The notes below the pieces were generated by a model, which saw only the letters and a program-made list of their open reading frames with translations, was not told the DNA's origin and made no database searches. From Pseudomonas putida (lineage in GTDB: Bacteria; Pseudomonadota; Gammaproteobacteria; Pseudomonadales; Pseudomonadaceae), in NCBI RefSeq assembly GCF_009883635.2, contig NZ_CP026115.2:5208001-5272000 (forward strand): 64,000 nt of DNA, given 5' to 3'. Below, piece by piece: positions 47,274-56,156 of the stretch. Made by a program: the position numbers and the translations under genes. Within the stretch, counting starts at the first letter, position 1; each line of letters opens with the position of its first letter.

Positions 47274-49478
47274 ATGTACAAAGAGCGCAACGCATTCCCG
47301 TTCAAGCATCGCCAACCGCTGGCTGCTGCCGTGCTCCTGGCCGCTATCGGCCAACCCGCGCAGGCGGCCGATAATGCCCCGCAAGCCACGGCGCTCGACG
47401 CAGTGACGGTGACTGCCACTCGCCGCGAATCGACCCTGCAGGAAGTGCCAGTGGCGGTTTCGGTGCTCGATGGCGAACAGCTCGAGCGCGACAACCGCAC
47501 TAATGTCGCCAGCATCGTGCAGCAGGTGCCGACCCTCAACTACCGCGCCGGTGCCTCGAACAAGGACACCTCGCTGTTCATTCGCGGTGTGGGCACCATT
47601 TCCACCTCGCCCGGTGTCGAACCGACTGTGGCGACGGTGGTCGACGGCGTGGTGTTCGGTCGCCCCGGCCAGTCCACCCTCGACCTGCTCGACCTGGCGC
47701 GCATCGAAGTGCTGCGTGGGCCGCAGGGCACACTGTTCGGCAAGAACGCTTCTGCCGGCGTACTCAACGTCGTCAGCAAACCAGCCCCCGAGCAGCCCGA
47801 AGGCTACGTGGATTACTCGCACTTTGGTGGCGGCAACGAAAATCGCTTGCGCTTCGGCATTGGCGGCCGCCTGAGCGAGCAGCTCAAGGGCTCGTTGAGC
47901 ACCCTGTGGGGCGACTATGACGGTAACGTCGAAAACGTCGCCAATGGCCATGATGTCAACGGCTACGAACGCAAGGGCGCCCGCGGCAAGCTGGAGTTCG
48001 AGGCCAGTGATGACCTGCGCCTGACCCTGATTGCCGACTACATGGATGGCGAGGACACGCTGCCTAGCGGTGTCATCACCCGCGCCAGCACGGCCATCGC
48101 CAGCCAATTGCGCCCGGTCGAGCCCAGCACCCACAACCGTGACATCAACAGTGACTTCAAGACTCGCGTCGACGACCGCAACCAGGGCCTGTCGGCGCAG
48201 CTCGACTGGCAACTGGGCGATTACACCCTGACCTCGATCAGCGCCTGGCGCGGCTGGGACAATACCCAGTACCAGGACGGCGACCGCCGCGCCTTGCTAC
48301 CGATCACCGCCTCCCACGACAAAGGCACGGTGGACTACGACCAGTACAGCCAGGAGTTCCGCCTGACTTCGCCCAAGGGCCAGTTCAACGAATACGTACT
48401 GGGCGCCTTCTACATGCACGGTACCTCCAACGAGACGTACCAGCGGCTTTCGGTCAACAGCGGCGTGGCGAACACGGGCAGGGCGGATTATTCGACGAGC
48501 AACGACAGCGTCGCGCTGTTTGGTGAGAACACCTTCAATTTCACTGAAGATTTCCGTGCGATTTTCGGCCTGCGCTGGACCCACGATGACCTTGAGTACG
48601 ACCACCGCCGCGTGTCGACGTCGCCCATTGCCGTCACGGGCATCCAGCCATCGACGGCCAGTTCCGGTTCGGTGGATGAGGACGGCTGGAGCGGCCGTAC
48701 CGGCCTGCAGTACGACTTCAATGACAATCTCACCGGCTACCTGACTTATTCGCGCGGTTACAAGGGCCCGGCCTACAACGTGTTCTTCAACATGCAGCCG
48801 CGCGATACCGAGGCGCTCAAACCGGAAACCTCCGATGCCTACGAGGTGGGCCTCAAAGGCACGGCACTGGATAACCGCCTGATGGCCAACCTGGCGGTGT
48901 TCCACACCGACTACGACAACTACCAGGCCAACTTCTACGACACCGTGGCCAACCAGGTGGTGACCCGCCTGGTCAACGCCGGCAAGGTCAAGACCCAGGG
49001 CGTCGAGCTCGATGCCAGTTTCCAGGCCACTCGCCAGCTCAAGTTCTCGGCGGCAGCGGCCTATACCAAGGCACGGGTCGATCACTTCAACTGCCCGGCA
49101 GGTGCTACGGCCAACTGCGACATCGACGGTGGCCGCCTGCCGTTCACGCCGGACTGGAAAGCCTACGTGCGCGCCGATTACCTGATCCCGCTGGACAACG
49201 GGCTGGATGTGGAGCTGTCCAGTGACTACAGCTGGCAGGATTCGGTGCAGTTCAGCCTCGACCAGAACCCCGACACCGTGCAGGGCGCCTATGGCATCTG
49301 GAACGCCGGCATCGCCCTGGCCGACTACAACGCCGGTTGGCGCGTGGCGTTGCTGGGCAAGAACCTAGGCGACAAGTCGTACGCACAGATGCTGGCCAGC
49401 GGCGGCGACTACATCTACCGGGCGGTGCCGCGCGACGACGGGCGCTACTTCGGCGTTCAACTGCGCAAGGACTTCTGA
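47274..49478 (+). CDS. TonB-dependent outer-membrane receptor
   Basis: A 734-residue receptor. The signal peptide ends near QPAQAADNAP. The TonB-box/plug starts with LDAVTVTATRRESTLQEVPV, the plug domain runs to about residue 165, and a 22-strand barrel ends with aromatic FGVQLRKDF. There is no N-terminal signalling extension, so it is a pure transporter. Its barrel type (LNYRAGASNKDTSLFIRGVG) is of the non-siderophore group often used for organic substrates (inference). It leads an operon with a flavin monooxygenase, aldo/keto reductase and SsuA-like protein, behind LacI operators. Confidence 0.9.
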   Translation: MYKERNAFPFKHRQPLAAAVLLAAIGQPAQAADNAPQATALDAVTVTATRRESTLQEVPVAVSVLDGEQLERDNRTNVASIVQQVPTLNYRAGASNKDTSLFIRGVGTISTSPGVEPTVATVVDGVVFGRPGQSTLDLLDLARIEVLRGPQGTLFGKNASAGVLNVVSKPAPEQPEGYVDYSHFGGGNENRLRFGIGGRLSEQLKGSLSTLWGDYDGNVENVANGHDVNGYERKGARGKLEFEASDDLRLTLIADYMDGEDTLPSGVITRASTAIASQLRPVEPSTHNRDINSDFKTRVDDRNQGLSAQLDWQLGDYTLTSISAWRGWDNTQYQDGDRRALLPITASHDKGTVDYDQYSQEFRLTSPKGQFNEYVLGAFYMHGTSNETYQRLSVNSGVANTGRADYSTSNDSVALFGENTFNFTEDFRAIFGLRWTHDDLEYDHRRVSTSPIAVTGIQPSTASSGSVDEDGWSGRTGLQYDFNDNLTGYLTYSRGYKGPAYNVFFNMQPRDTEALKPETSDAYEVGLKGTALDNRLMANLAVFHTDYDNYQANFYDTVANQVVTRLVNAGKVKTQGVELDASFQATRQLKFSAAAAYTKARVDHFNCPAGATANCDIDGGRLPFTPDWKAYVRADYLIPLDNGLDVELSSDYSWQDSVQFSLDQNPDTVQGAYGIWNAGIALADYNAGWRVALLGKNLGDKSYAQMLASGGDYIYRAVPRDDGRYFGVQLRKDF

Positions 49479-49506
49479 CCGTGGCTGCATTTCAAGGAGA
49501 CAGAGC

Positions 49507-50841
49507 ATGAACCGTCAAATGAGCCTGGGCGCTTTCCTCATGGCCACCGGGCACCACATTGCCGCCTGGCGCCACCCAGAGGTGCCCGCCGACCCGCTGG
49601 ACTTCGACACCTATCGGCGCACCGCGCAGATCGCCGAGGCCGCCTGCTTCGATGCCCTGTTCGTCGCCGACAGCGTTGCCGCCCCCAGTGACGCATTGGC
49701 CAGCCGCAGTGCCCGCTCGGTGTATTTTGAACCGCTGACCCTGCTCTCGGCCCTGAGCGCGGTCACCGAGCGCATTGGCCTGATCGCCACCGCCACCACC
49801 AGTTACAACGAGCCGTACCACGTGGCACGCAAGTACGCTTCGCTCGACCACCTTTCCGGCGGCCGTGCCGGCTGGAACCTGGTGACGTCGGACGCTGCCG
49901 CCGAAGCCGGCAACTTCGGCCGCGATGCTCATATCCCCCATGCCCAGCGCTATGCCCGTGCCCGCGAGTTCCAGCACGTGGTGCAGGGCTTGTGGGACAG
50001 CTGGGCCGACGATGCTTTCGTGCGTGACAAGGCGAGTGGCCAGTTTCATCGCCCGGAGGCGGTTCGGGCTGTGGACCACGAGGGCGAACACTTTCGCGTG
50101 CGCGGCCCCCTGAACGTGGCCCGCTCGCCACAGGGACGACCTGTACTGGTACAGGCCGGGTCTTCGGAAACCGGCCGTGAACTGGCCGCCGAAAGCGCGG
50201 AGGTGGTGTTTACCGCCCAGCCCAGCCTGGCCCGCGGCCAGGCCTTCTACGCCGACCTCAAGGGGCGCCTGGCGCGTTACGGGCGAAGCGAAGACACGCT
50301 GAAGATCATGCCCGGTGTGTTCGTCGTGGTCGGGCGCAGCGAACAAGAGGCCCAGGCCAGGTACCAAGAGTTCCAGGACCTGGTCGACCCGCGGGTGGGT
50401 GTCGCCTTGCTCGGGCGCATGCTCGGCAATTTCGACCTGTCCGGCTACCCGCTGGATGGCCCGTTGCCTGAGTTGCCGCCGACCGAGGATGGCCAGCGCA
50501 GCCGTCAGCAGCTGCTCATTGAACTGGCCGGCCAGGAGCAGCTGACCCTCGCCGAGTTAGGCCGCCGTATTGCCGGCGGGCGAGGGCACTACAGCCTGAT
50601 CGGCACGCCGACGCAGATCGCCGATGAACTTCAAGCCTGGTTCGAAGGTCGCGCGGCCGACGGCTTCAACGTGCTGGTGCCGCACCTGCCACTGGGGCTC
50701 GAGGACTTCGCTACGCAAGTGGTCCCCGAACTGCAGCGCCGTGGCCTGTTCCGCCAGTGCTACCAGGGCCGCACCCTGCGTGAGCACCTGGGCCTGCAGC
50801 GGCCCGCCAACCCCTACTTTGCCGACCGAGGTCAACCATGA
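49507..50841 (+). CDS. NtaA/DszA/DmoA-type FMN-dependent monooxygenase
   Basis: A 444-residue flavin-dependent monooxygenase of the bacterial luciferase superfamily. The N-terminus (MSLGAFLMATGHHIAAWRHP), the FDALFVADS strand and GGRAGWNLVTSDAAAEAGNFG mark the NtaA/SnaA/DszA/DmoA group. Members attack chelators such as nitrilotriacetate, or cleave C-S bonds in sulfones and dimethyl sulfide. They need reduced FMN from a separate reductase, and no reductase gene is seen here. AAGGAG stands eight bases before the ATG. The last four bases overlap the next gene (ATGA). With the SsuA-like protein nearby, an organosulfur substrate is most likely. Confidence 0.88.
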   Translation: MNRQMSLGAFLMATGHHIAAWRHPEVPADPLDFDTYRRTAQIAEAACFDALFVADSVAAPSDALASRSARSVYFEPLTLLSALSAVTERIGLIATATTSYNEPYHVARKYASLDHLSGGRAGWNLVTSDAAAEAGNFGRDAHIPHAQRYARAREFQHVVQGLWDSWADDAFVRDKASGQFHRPEAVRAVDHEGEHFRVRGPLNVARSPQGRPVLVQAGSSETGRELAAESAEVVFTAQPSLARGQAFYADLKGRLARYGRSEDTLKIMPGVFVVVGRSEQEAQARYQEFQDLVDPRVGVALLGRMLGNFDLSGYPLDGPLPELPPTEDGQRSRQQLLIELAGQEQLTLAELGRRIAGGRGHYSLIGTPTQIADELQAWFEGRAADGFNVLVPHLPLGLEDFATQVVPELQRRGLFRQCYQGRTLREHLGLQRPANPYFADRGQP

Positions 50842-51881
50842 GCTACATCGCCAACCCCGAGCGCTATACCAGCATCCCCTATCGCCGCGTCGGCCGCAGT
50901 GGCCTGGTATTGCCGGCCTTGTCCCTGGGGCTGTGGCACAACTTCGGTGATGCCACGCCCATCGATACCCGGCGTGCGCTGCTGCGCACGGCCTTCGACG
51001 CCGGCATCACCCACTTCGACCTGGCCAACAACTACGGCCCACCCTATGGCAGTGCCGAAAGCAACTTCGGCCGCCTGCTGCGCGAGGACCTGCGCAGCTA
51101 CCGCGACGAGTTGATCATCTCCAGCAAGGCGGGCTGGGACATGTGGCCGGGGCCTTACGGGCAGGGTGGCAGCTCGCGCAAGTACCTGCACGCCAGTCTC
51201 GACCAGAGCCTGCAGCGCCTGGGGCTGGACTATGTCGATATCTTCTATTCGCACCGTTTCGATGCCGACACACCGCTGCAGGAAACCGCCATCGCCCTGG
51301 CCGACATCGTGCGCCAAGGCAAGGCGCTGTACATTGGCATCTCCTCCTATTCCGCTGGCAAGACCCGCGAAATTGCCGCGCTGCTGGCCGAGCTGAAAGT
51401 GCCGCTGCTGATCCACCAACCCTCGTACAACCTGTTCAACCGCTGGATCGAGCAGGACCTGCTCGCCACCACGGAGGCCGTCGGTGCGGGTGTGATCGTG
51501 TTCACCGCCCTGGCTCAGGGGCTGCTCAGCGGCAAGTACCTGAACGGTATCCCGGCCGATGCCCGAGTCAATCGCGTCGGCGGTGGCTCGCTGCTGCCGC
51601 AGCACCTGTCCGAGGCCAACATCGCCCGTGCCCGTGCGCTCGACGGGATTGCCCGGCGTCGTGGCCAGAGCCTGGCGCAACTGGCATTGGCCTGGACCCT
51701 GCGCGACCCGCGTGTGAGTTCGGCCCTCATCGGTGCCAGCCGCCCCGAGCAGATCACTGAAAACGTCGCGGCACTGAACAACCTGGCATTCAGCCCCGAA
51801 GAACTGGCCGAGATTGACCAGTACGCCGTGGAAGGCGGGATCAACCTCTGGGAAAAACCCTCGACCGACTGGAAGGAGTGA
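50838..51881 (+). CDS. Aldo/keto reductase (YghZ/Gpr-like)
   Basis: A 347-residue aldo/keto reductase of the YghZ (glyceraldehyde 3-phosphate reductase) type. Tetrad residues lie in ITHFDLANNYGPPYG (Asp, Tyr), IISSKAGWDMWPGPYG (Lys) and DIFYSHRFD (His). It should reduce an aldehyde using NADPH. A monooxygenase that removes sulfonate or cleaves a C-S bond releases an aldehyde, so this enzyme may act on that product, as the reductase does in the sulfoquinovose monooxygenase route (inference). Its start overlaps the monooxygenase stop, and the binding-protein gene starts 3 bases after its stop. Confidence 0.9.
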   Translation: MSYIANPERYTSIPYRRVGRSGLVLPALSLGLWHNFGDATPIDTRRALLRTAFDAGITHFDLANNYGPPYGSAESNFGRLLREDLRSYRDELIISSKAGWDMWPGPYGQGGSSRKYLHASLDQSLQRLGLDYVDIFYSHRFDADTPLQETAIALADIVRQGKALYIGISSYSAGKTREIAALLAELKVPLLIHQPSYNLFNRWIEQDLLATTEAVGAGVIVFTALAQGLLSGKYLNGIPADARVNRVGGGSLLPQHLSEANIARARALDGIARRRGQSLAQLALAWTLRDPRVSSALIGASRPEQITENVAALNNLAFSPEELAEIDQYAVEGGINLWEKPSTDWKE

Positions 51882-51884
51882 CCG

Positions 51885-52814
51885 ATGCGCATGCTACATC
51901 TTGTGATGCTCCTGCTGCTGGGGCTGACCGGTGCGGTGCAGGCGGCGGACCCCAGCACCTTGCGCATCGGGTACCAGAAAGGCTCGATCAGCCTGGTGCT
52001 GGCCAAACAGCACCAACTGCTGGAGCAGCGGTTCGCCAACACCCGGGTGCAATGGATCGAGTTCCCCGCCGGCCCGCAGATGCTCGAGGCCCTGAATATC
52101 GGCAGCCTCGACATCGGCTCGACGGGGGATATCCCGCCGATCTTCGCCCAGGCCGCCGGTGCCGACCTGCTGTACATCGGCGCTGAGCCGGCGAAGCCGA
52201 AGGCCGAGGTGATCCTGGTGCCCGCAAGCAGCCCGATCGAATCGGTCGCGGGGCTCAAGGGCAAGCGCATTGCCTTGCAGAAGGGCTCCAGCGCACACAA
52301 TCTGCTGCTGCGCAGCCTGGCCAAGGCCGGGCTGGGCATGGCGGACGTGCAGCCGGTGTACCTGGCGCCGGCTGATGCACGAGCTGCATTCGAGCGCGGT
52401 AGCGTGGATGCGTGGGTGATCTGGGACCCGTTCTATTCGGCCATCGACCTGGAGGGCAAGGCGCGTCTGCTGGCCAATGGCGAGGGGCTTGGCCTGATCG
52501 GGCCATTTATGCTGGGTGCGCGCGGGTATGTCGAGGCCAACGGCGATTTCGTCAAACGGCTGCTGGCGGAGATCAGCCGGGCCGAAGCACTGACGCGCAG
52601 CGACGAGGCGGGCAGCATCCGCTTGCTGGCGCAGTTCATGGGGTTGCCTGAAGAGGTGGTGCGGCGCAGCTTCAGTCACCGCCCGGCGTCGCCGCTGATT
52701 CCGGTGAGTGACGAGATCGTGGCCGAGCAACAGCGCACGGCGCAGCTGTTCTTCGACAACCGGCTGTTGCCCAAGCGGGTCGACATAGCTGGCGCGGTCT
52801 GGGGGCGACATTAA
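51885..52814 (+). CDS. SsuA-like periplasmic substrate-binding protein
   Basis: A 309-residue periplasmic binding protein with a signal peptide (LVMLLLLGLTGAVQAA). The SsuA/TauA/NMT1 fold is clear: LRIGYQKGSISLVLAK, LNIGSLDIGSTGDIPPIFAQ and DAWVIWDPFYSAID. Family members bind aliphatic sulfonates, taurine, nitrate or related anions for ABC uptake. No ABC permease or ATPase gene is adjacent, so it either borrows another transporter or acts in the periplasm. Last gene of the LacI-controlled operon. Confidence 0.9.
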   Translation: MRMLHLVMLLLLGLTGAVQAADPSTLRIGYQKGSISLVLAKQHQLLEQRFANTRVQWIEFPAGPQMLEALNIGSLDIGSTGDIPPIFAQAAGADLLYIGAEPAKPKAEVILVPASSPIESVAGLKGKRIALQKGSSAHNLLLRSLAKAGLGMADVQPVYLAPADARAAFERGSVDAWVIWDPFYSAIDLEGKARLLANGEGLGLIGPFMLGARGYVEANGDFVKRLLAEISRAEALTRSDEAGSIRLLAQFMGLPEEVVRRSFSHRPASPLIPVSDEIVAEQQRTAQLFFDNRLLPKRVDIAGAVWGRH

Positions 52815-52821
52815 CATCGCT

Positions 52822-52867
52822 TGCATTGGCTTTTGCACACGCATGTTTCGCGTACAAGGCCAATGCA
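52822..52867. repeat. Inverted repeat between convergent genes
   Basis: TGCATTGGC (52822-52830) and GCCAATGCA (52859-52867) are perfectly complementary with 28 bases between. It lies between the ends of the SsuA-like and GNAT genes. A terminator role is possible, but no T-run follows. Confidence 0.4.
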
Positions 52868-52875
52868 GGCAGAGG

Positions 52876-53355
52876 TTACCCTCGGGCAAACTGCATCAGT
52901 TTGTCGCCATCCAGCCGGTAGCGCACCCACTCATCCTGCGGCTCGGCGCCCAGCGACTGGTAGAAGCCGATCGCTGGCTCGTTCCAGTCCAGCACACTCC
53001 ACTCGAAGCGCCCGCAACCTTTAGCCACGGCTTCGCGTGCGATGTGCCGCAGCACGTCCCGACCTGCGCCACCGCCACGCTGTTCCGGGGTGATATACAG
53101 GTCTTCCAGGTAGATGCCGTTGCGGCCCTGCCAGGTCGAATAGCTGTAGAAGTACACGGCAAAGCCGATGGCCTTGCCGTCGCGCTCGCAGATCAGGCTG
53201 TGCACGGTGCTGCCTTCGTCGAACAGACTGTGCTCGATATCGGCCAGGGTGGCGACCACTTCGTGGCGGGCGCGCTCATACTCGGCCAGCTCGGTGATGT
53301 AGGCAAGAATCTGCGCGGCGTCGCTGCGAACGGCAGGGCGGATGGTCAGGCTCAT
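52876..53355 (-). CDS. GNAT N-acetyltransferase (diamine acetyltransferase-like)
   Basis: A 159-residue GNAT-fold acetyltransferase. Acetyl-CoA motif A is YLEDLYITPEQRGGGAGRDVL, split as YLEDLYI and RGGGAG, and the C-terminal WSVLDWNEPAIGFYQSLGA is typical of the spermidine/diamine acetyltransferase group. It probably acetylates a small amine or amino acid. It is divergent from a LysE-type exporter, with an inverted repeat in the shared promoter region, so the two may respond to the same compound. Confidence 0.87.
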   Translation of the reverse strand: MSLTIRPAVRSDAAQILAYITELAEYERARHEVVATLADIEHSLFDEGSTVHSLICERDGKAIGFAVYFYSYSTWQGRNGIYLEDLYITPEQRGGGAGRDVLRHIAREAVAKGCGRFEWSVLDWNEPAIGFYQSLGAEPQDEWVRYRLDGDKLMQFARG

Positions 53356-53380
53356 GCAGGGGCTTCCTTGTTCAAGTGAA

Positions 53381-53424
53381 CGGTACAGTGATTTGTATCT
53401 GCATAATTTAACGTAACTGTACCG
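53381..53424. promoter_or_regulatory. Inverted repeat in divergent GNAT/LysE promoter
   Basis: CGGTACAGT (53381-53389) and ACTGTACCG (53416-53424) are perfectly complementary, 26 bases apart, in an AT-rich region between the two starts. Such paired GTACAGT/ACTGTAC elements resemble binding sites of MocR/GntR-type regulators. No regulator gene is adjacent. Confidence 0.55.
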
Positions 53425-53477
53425 GTCGCAGGGCAGGGCGACTCCGTTAGTGTGACAGCACCTGCAACAATTCTGGA

Positions 53478-54107
53478 ATGCCTGCCATGCTTGCCTCTGC
53501 CGACCTGCTGACCGCCTTCGTACTGTTTGCCTTCGTTTCCTCGATCACACCGGGGCCCAACAACACCATGCTGCTGGCCTCGGGCGTGAACTTCGGCGTG
53601 CGCCGTTCGATCCCGCATGCCATGGGCATCAGTGTCGGCTTCATGGTCATGGTGCTGGCGGTGGGCCTGGGCCTGGGCGAGGTGTTCAAGGCCTGGCCGC
53701 CGCTGTACACCGTGTTGCGTTATACCGGTGCGGCCTACTTGCTGTACCTGGCCTGGAAGATCGCCACCTCAGGGCCGCTCGGCGGCGACTCGCCGGGCGC
53801 GCGCAAGCCGCTGGGGTTCTGGGGCGCAGCGGCATTCCAGTGGGTCAACCCCAAGGCCTGGGTGATGGCGGTGGGGGCAATCACCACCTACACGCCGGCC
53901 CAGGGCTATGTGATGAATGTGGTGGTGATCGCTGCGCTGTTCGCCCTGGTCAACCTGCCCAGCGTCGGCGTCTGGGTGATGTTCGGCAGCGCCCTGCGCA
54001 ACCTGCTGCAGAACCCGCGCTGGCTGATGCTGTTCAATGTCCTGATGGCCTTGCTGCTGGTGATTTCACTCTACCCGCTGCTGTTTGTAGAATCGGCGTT
54101 TTCATGA
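53478..54107 (+). CDS. LysE/RhtB family amino acid exporter
   Basis: A 209-residue inner-membrane protein with about six hydrophobic segments. The motif SSITPGPNNTMLLASGVNFG is at residues 21-40, and FQWVNPKAWVMAVGA in the middle matches the exporter at 17445. Two start codons (53478 and 53487) are possible. It is divergent from the acetyltransferase, and an exporter plus an acetyltransferase suggests detoxification of an amino acid or amine analogue (inference). The next gene follows after 21 bases. Confidence 0.88.
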   Translation: MPAMLASADLLTAFVLFAFVSSITPGPNNTMLLASGVNFGVRRSIPHAMGISVGFMVMVLAVGLGLGEVFKAWPPLYTVLRYTGAAYLLYLAWKIATSGPLGGDSPGARKPLGFWGAAAFQWVNPKAWVMAVGAITTYTPAQGYVMNVVVIAALFALVNLPSVGVWVMFGSALRNLLQNPRWLMLFNVLMALLLVISLYPLLFVESAFS

Positions 54108-54128
54108 ACCCATGAGTACACCAACCCG

Positions 54129-55013
54129 ATGCAGTTGATTCCCTGGTCCTTCGACAGCTCCGAAGGCTTCACCTTGCGTGGCTGGCGCTCGCCAGCCAGC
54201 GGCAAGCCACTGCTGCATTTCCTGCACGGTAACGGCTTTTGCTGCCTGGCCTACCAGCCGTTGCTGTTGAGCCTGAGTGAACATTTCGATCTGTGGCTCT
54301 GCGATGTGCAGGGCCATGGTGACAGCGACCATGGCGGCGACTTCCGCGGCTGGAACAGGACCGCTGCGCTGGCGGTGGAAGCCTTCGAGGCCGGCCGTGG
54401 GGAATATGGCGAGCTTCCCCGGTACGCAGTGGGGCATAGTTTCGGTGGCGTACTGACCGGTTTGATGCTGGCCAGCCAGCCGAGTTTGTTCGCCCGTGCC
54501 GTGTTGCTCGACCCGGTGCTGTTCAGCCGGCGCATGATCGGTGTGATGGGCGCCGCTGCGCTGGTCGGCCTGCACCGCCGCCACACTTTGGCGCGCAAGG
54601 CTGCCAGCCGGCGCAGCCATTGGCCGGACCGTGAGGCGGCGCGGGCATCGCTGCAGGGGCGTGGCATCTTCAAAGGCTGGACCGACGCGGCGCTGCAGGC
54701 GTATGTCGAACACGCCATCGGTGATTGCGGCGAGGTCGTGGTGCTTAAGTGCCGGCCCAGCCGCGAGGTGGAGATCTTCAGCTCGTTCCCGTCGCGCATG
54801 TGGGCGCAGCTGGCTGCCATCCAGGTGCCGACGCTGGTGCTTTATGGCGAACACACTTATCCCTTTGTGCCACATTCGGTGCAGCGTCTGGTCAGCCTCA
54901 ACCCTGCGGTGAGCGCCCGGCAGGTCCCCGGCGGGCATTGTTTCATGCAGGAAGACCCATTGCATTGCGGCCACGAGGTACAGGCGTACTTGATGGAGCG
55001 ATTGGCTGGATAG
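54129..55013 (+). CDS. Alpha/beta hydrolase
   Basis: A 294-residue alpha/beta hydrolase. The oxyanion region is HFLHGNGFCCLAY, the nucleophile elbow GHSFGG has Ser104, and the catalytic His is likely in PGGHCFMQEDP. A helical cap lies between about residues 130 and 220. The natural ester or amide substrate is unknown. It lies 21 bases after the LysE exporter on the same strand and could be in the same transcript. Confidence 0.83.
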   Translation: MQLIPWSFDSSEGFTLRGWRSPASGKPLLHFLHGNGFCCLAYQPLLLSLSEHFDLWLCDVQGHGDSDHGGDFRGWNRTAALAVEAFEAGRGEYGELPRYAVGHSFGGVLTGLMLASQPSLFARAVLLDPVLFSRRMIGVMGAAALVGLHRRHTLARKAASRRSHWPDREAARASLQGRGIFKGWTDAALQAYVEHAIGDCGEVVVLKCRPSREVEIFSSFPSRMWAQLAAIQVPTLVLYGEHTYPFVPHSVQRLVSLNPAVSARQVPGGHCFMQEDPLHCGHEVQAYLMERLAG

Positions 55014-55076
55014 ATTTTCCAGCAAGTACTGCGGCTGTCCTGGCAATTAAGCTGATTCTTTTCAGGGCAGCACATC

Positions 55077-56051
55077 ATGGACTTCAATGGCTTTGACGAA
55101 CACCCCTACCTGAAGGAACGCTTCACGTACTCCTGCAAGGCAATAGCGCATCTGCGCCAATCGTTTGATCACACTATTGCCCCTCTCGTTAAACCGAGCG
55201 AGTTGTCGGTGGTGGCGGTGGGCTCTTATGGACGATGTGAAGTTTCATGCGTCTCGGACATGGACTTCTTCATCCTGCATGACCGCGGCATGAGTCCAGC
55301 GGTGCTCGCTCAAGTGCTGCAACAGACTACTGAGAAACTACGGACACTGAGCCTGCCAGGGGAGAGCGATAAAGAAAAGTTCAGTGCTGCCGCCCTGGTA
55401 GAGCGCTCGATCTTGAGCGCAAATATAGGGGGCAAGCGTGAGTCGAGCGATACGCTCACGCGGCGCATGCTACTGCTACTGGAGAGCCGCTCGTTGTTTG
55501 GTGATGCCTGCTTAGGTGACACCCAACAAGACTTATTGCGCGAGTATGTACCTGACAATCAGGGACGAGGACTCGCACGCTTCATGCTTAACGACCTGGT
55601 GCGCTACTACCGTACGTTGATGAGCAATTTTGAAGAGAAAGTCGTCGAGGGCAAGGCCTGGGGCGTGCGCAACATCAAACTGCGTTTCTCACGAAAGCTG
55701 TTGTTCATGGGTGGGATCGTGCTGATTGCGCAATCGTGCGGGCTGCCAGGTGAAGGCAAGCGGAACAGGATTCGACACCTATCAAGGTATACGCCTTTGC
55801 AACGCTTGGCGCTGCTGGGTCAGGAAAATCCGCATACCCCAATCGTACTTGAACAGTACGCGTGTTTTCTGCGCATGGTCTCATCGCCAGCCAACCGTCA
55901 ACTGCTGGACAGTCTTCAGCCGGTACAGGCCCTTCGCGAACCGCTGTACCGGGAGTTCAGAGCACTTGGCAAGTGCTTTTCCACCAGCCTGCAACAGTGG
56001 CTCCAGGCTCAGTATCCCGAGCACCCAATCCACGATGCCCTCCTGTTCTAG
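55077..56051 (+). CDS. Nucleotidyltransferase-fold protein, unknown role
   Basis: A 324-residue protein with the polymerase-beta nucleotidyltransferase signature: GSYGRCEVSCVSDMDFFI, with Gly49-Ser50 and the metal-binding Asp61 and Asp63. The rest is helical and charged (RGLARFMLNDLVRYYRTLM) and resembles the GlnD/DUF294 type. It would transfer a nucleotide to a protein, RNA or small molecule; no target is evident. It stands alone, and base composition by eye is lower in GC than its neighbours, suggesting acquisition. Housekeeping GlnD is excluded by size. A defence role is possible but not shown by any partner gene. Confidence 0.65.
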   Translation: MDFNGFDEHPYLKERFTYSCKAIAHLRQSFDHTIAPLVKPSELSVVAVGSYGRCEVSCVSDMDFFILHDRGMSPAVLAQVLQQTTEKLRTLSLPGESDKEKFSAAALVERSILSANIGGKRESSDTLTRRMLLLLESRSLFGDACLGDTQQDLLREYVPDNQGRGLARFMLNDLVRYYRTLMSNFEEKVVEGKAWGVRNIKLRFSRKLLFMGGIVLIAQSCGLPGEGKRNRIRHLSRYTPLQRLALLGQENPHTPIVLEQYACFLRMVSSPANRQLLDSLQPVQALREPLYREFRALGKCFSTSLQQWLQAQYPEHPIHDALLF

Positions 56052-56156
56052 CAGTGAGATTATTGTTCTGCTGGTGGGACAATCAGTGCCGATTTAGCCA
56101 TCTTGTCTTGAATTGAGGTCATCGGTAAGTTGATGGCCAGCGAGAGGAGATTTTTC

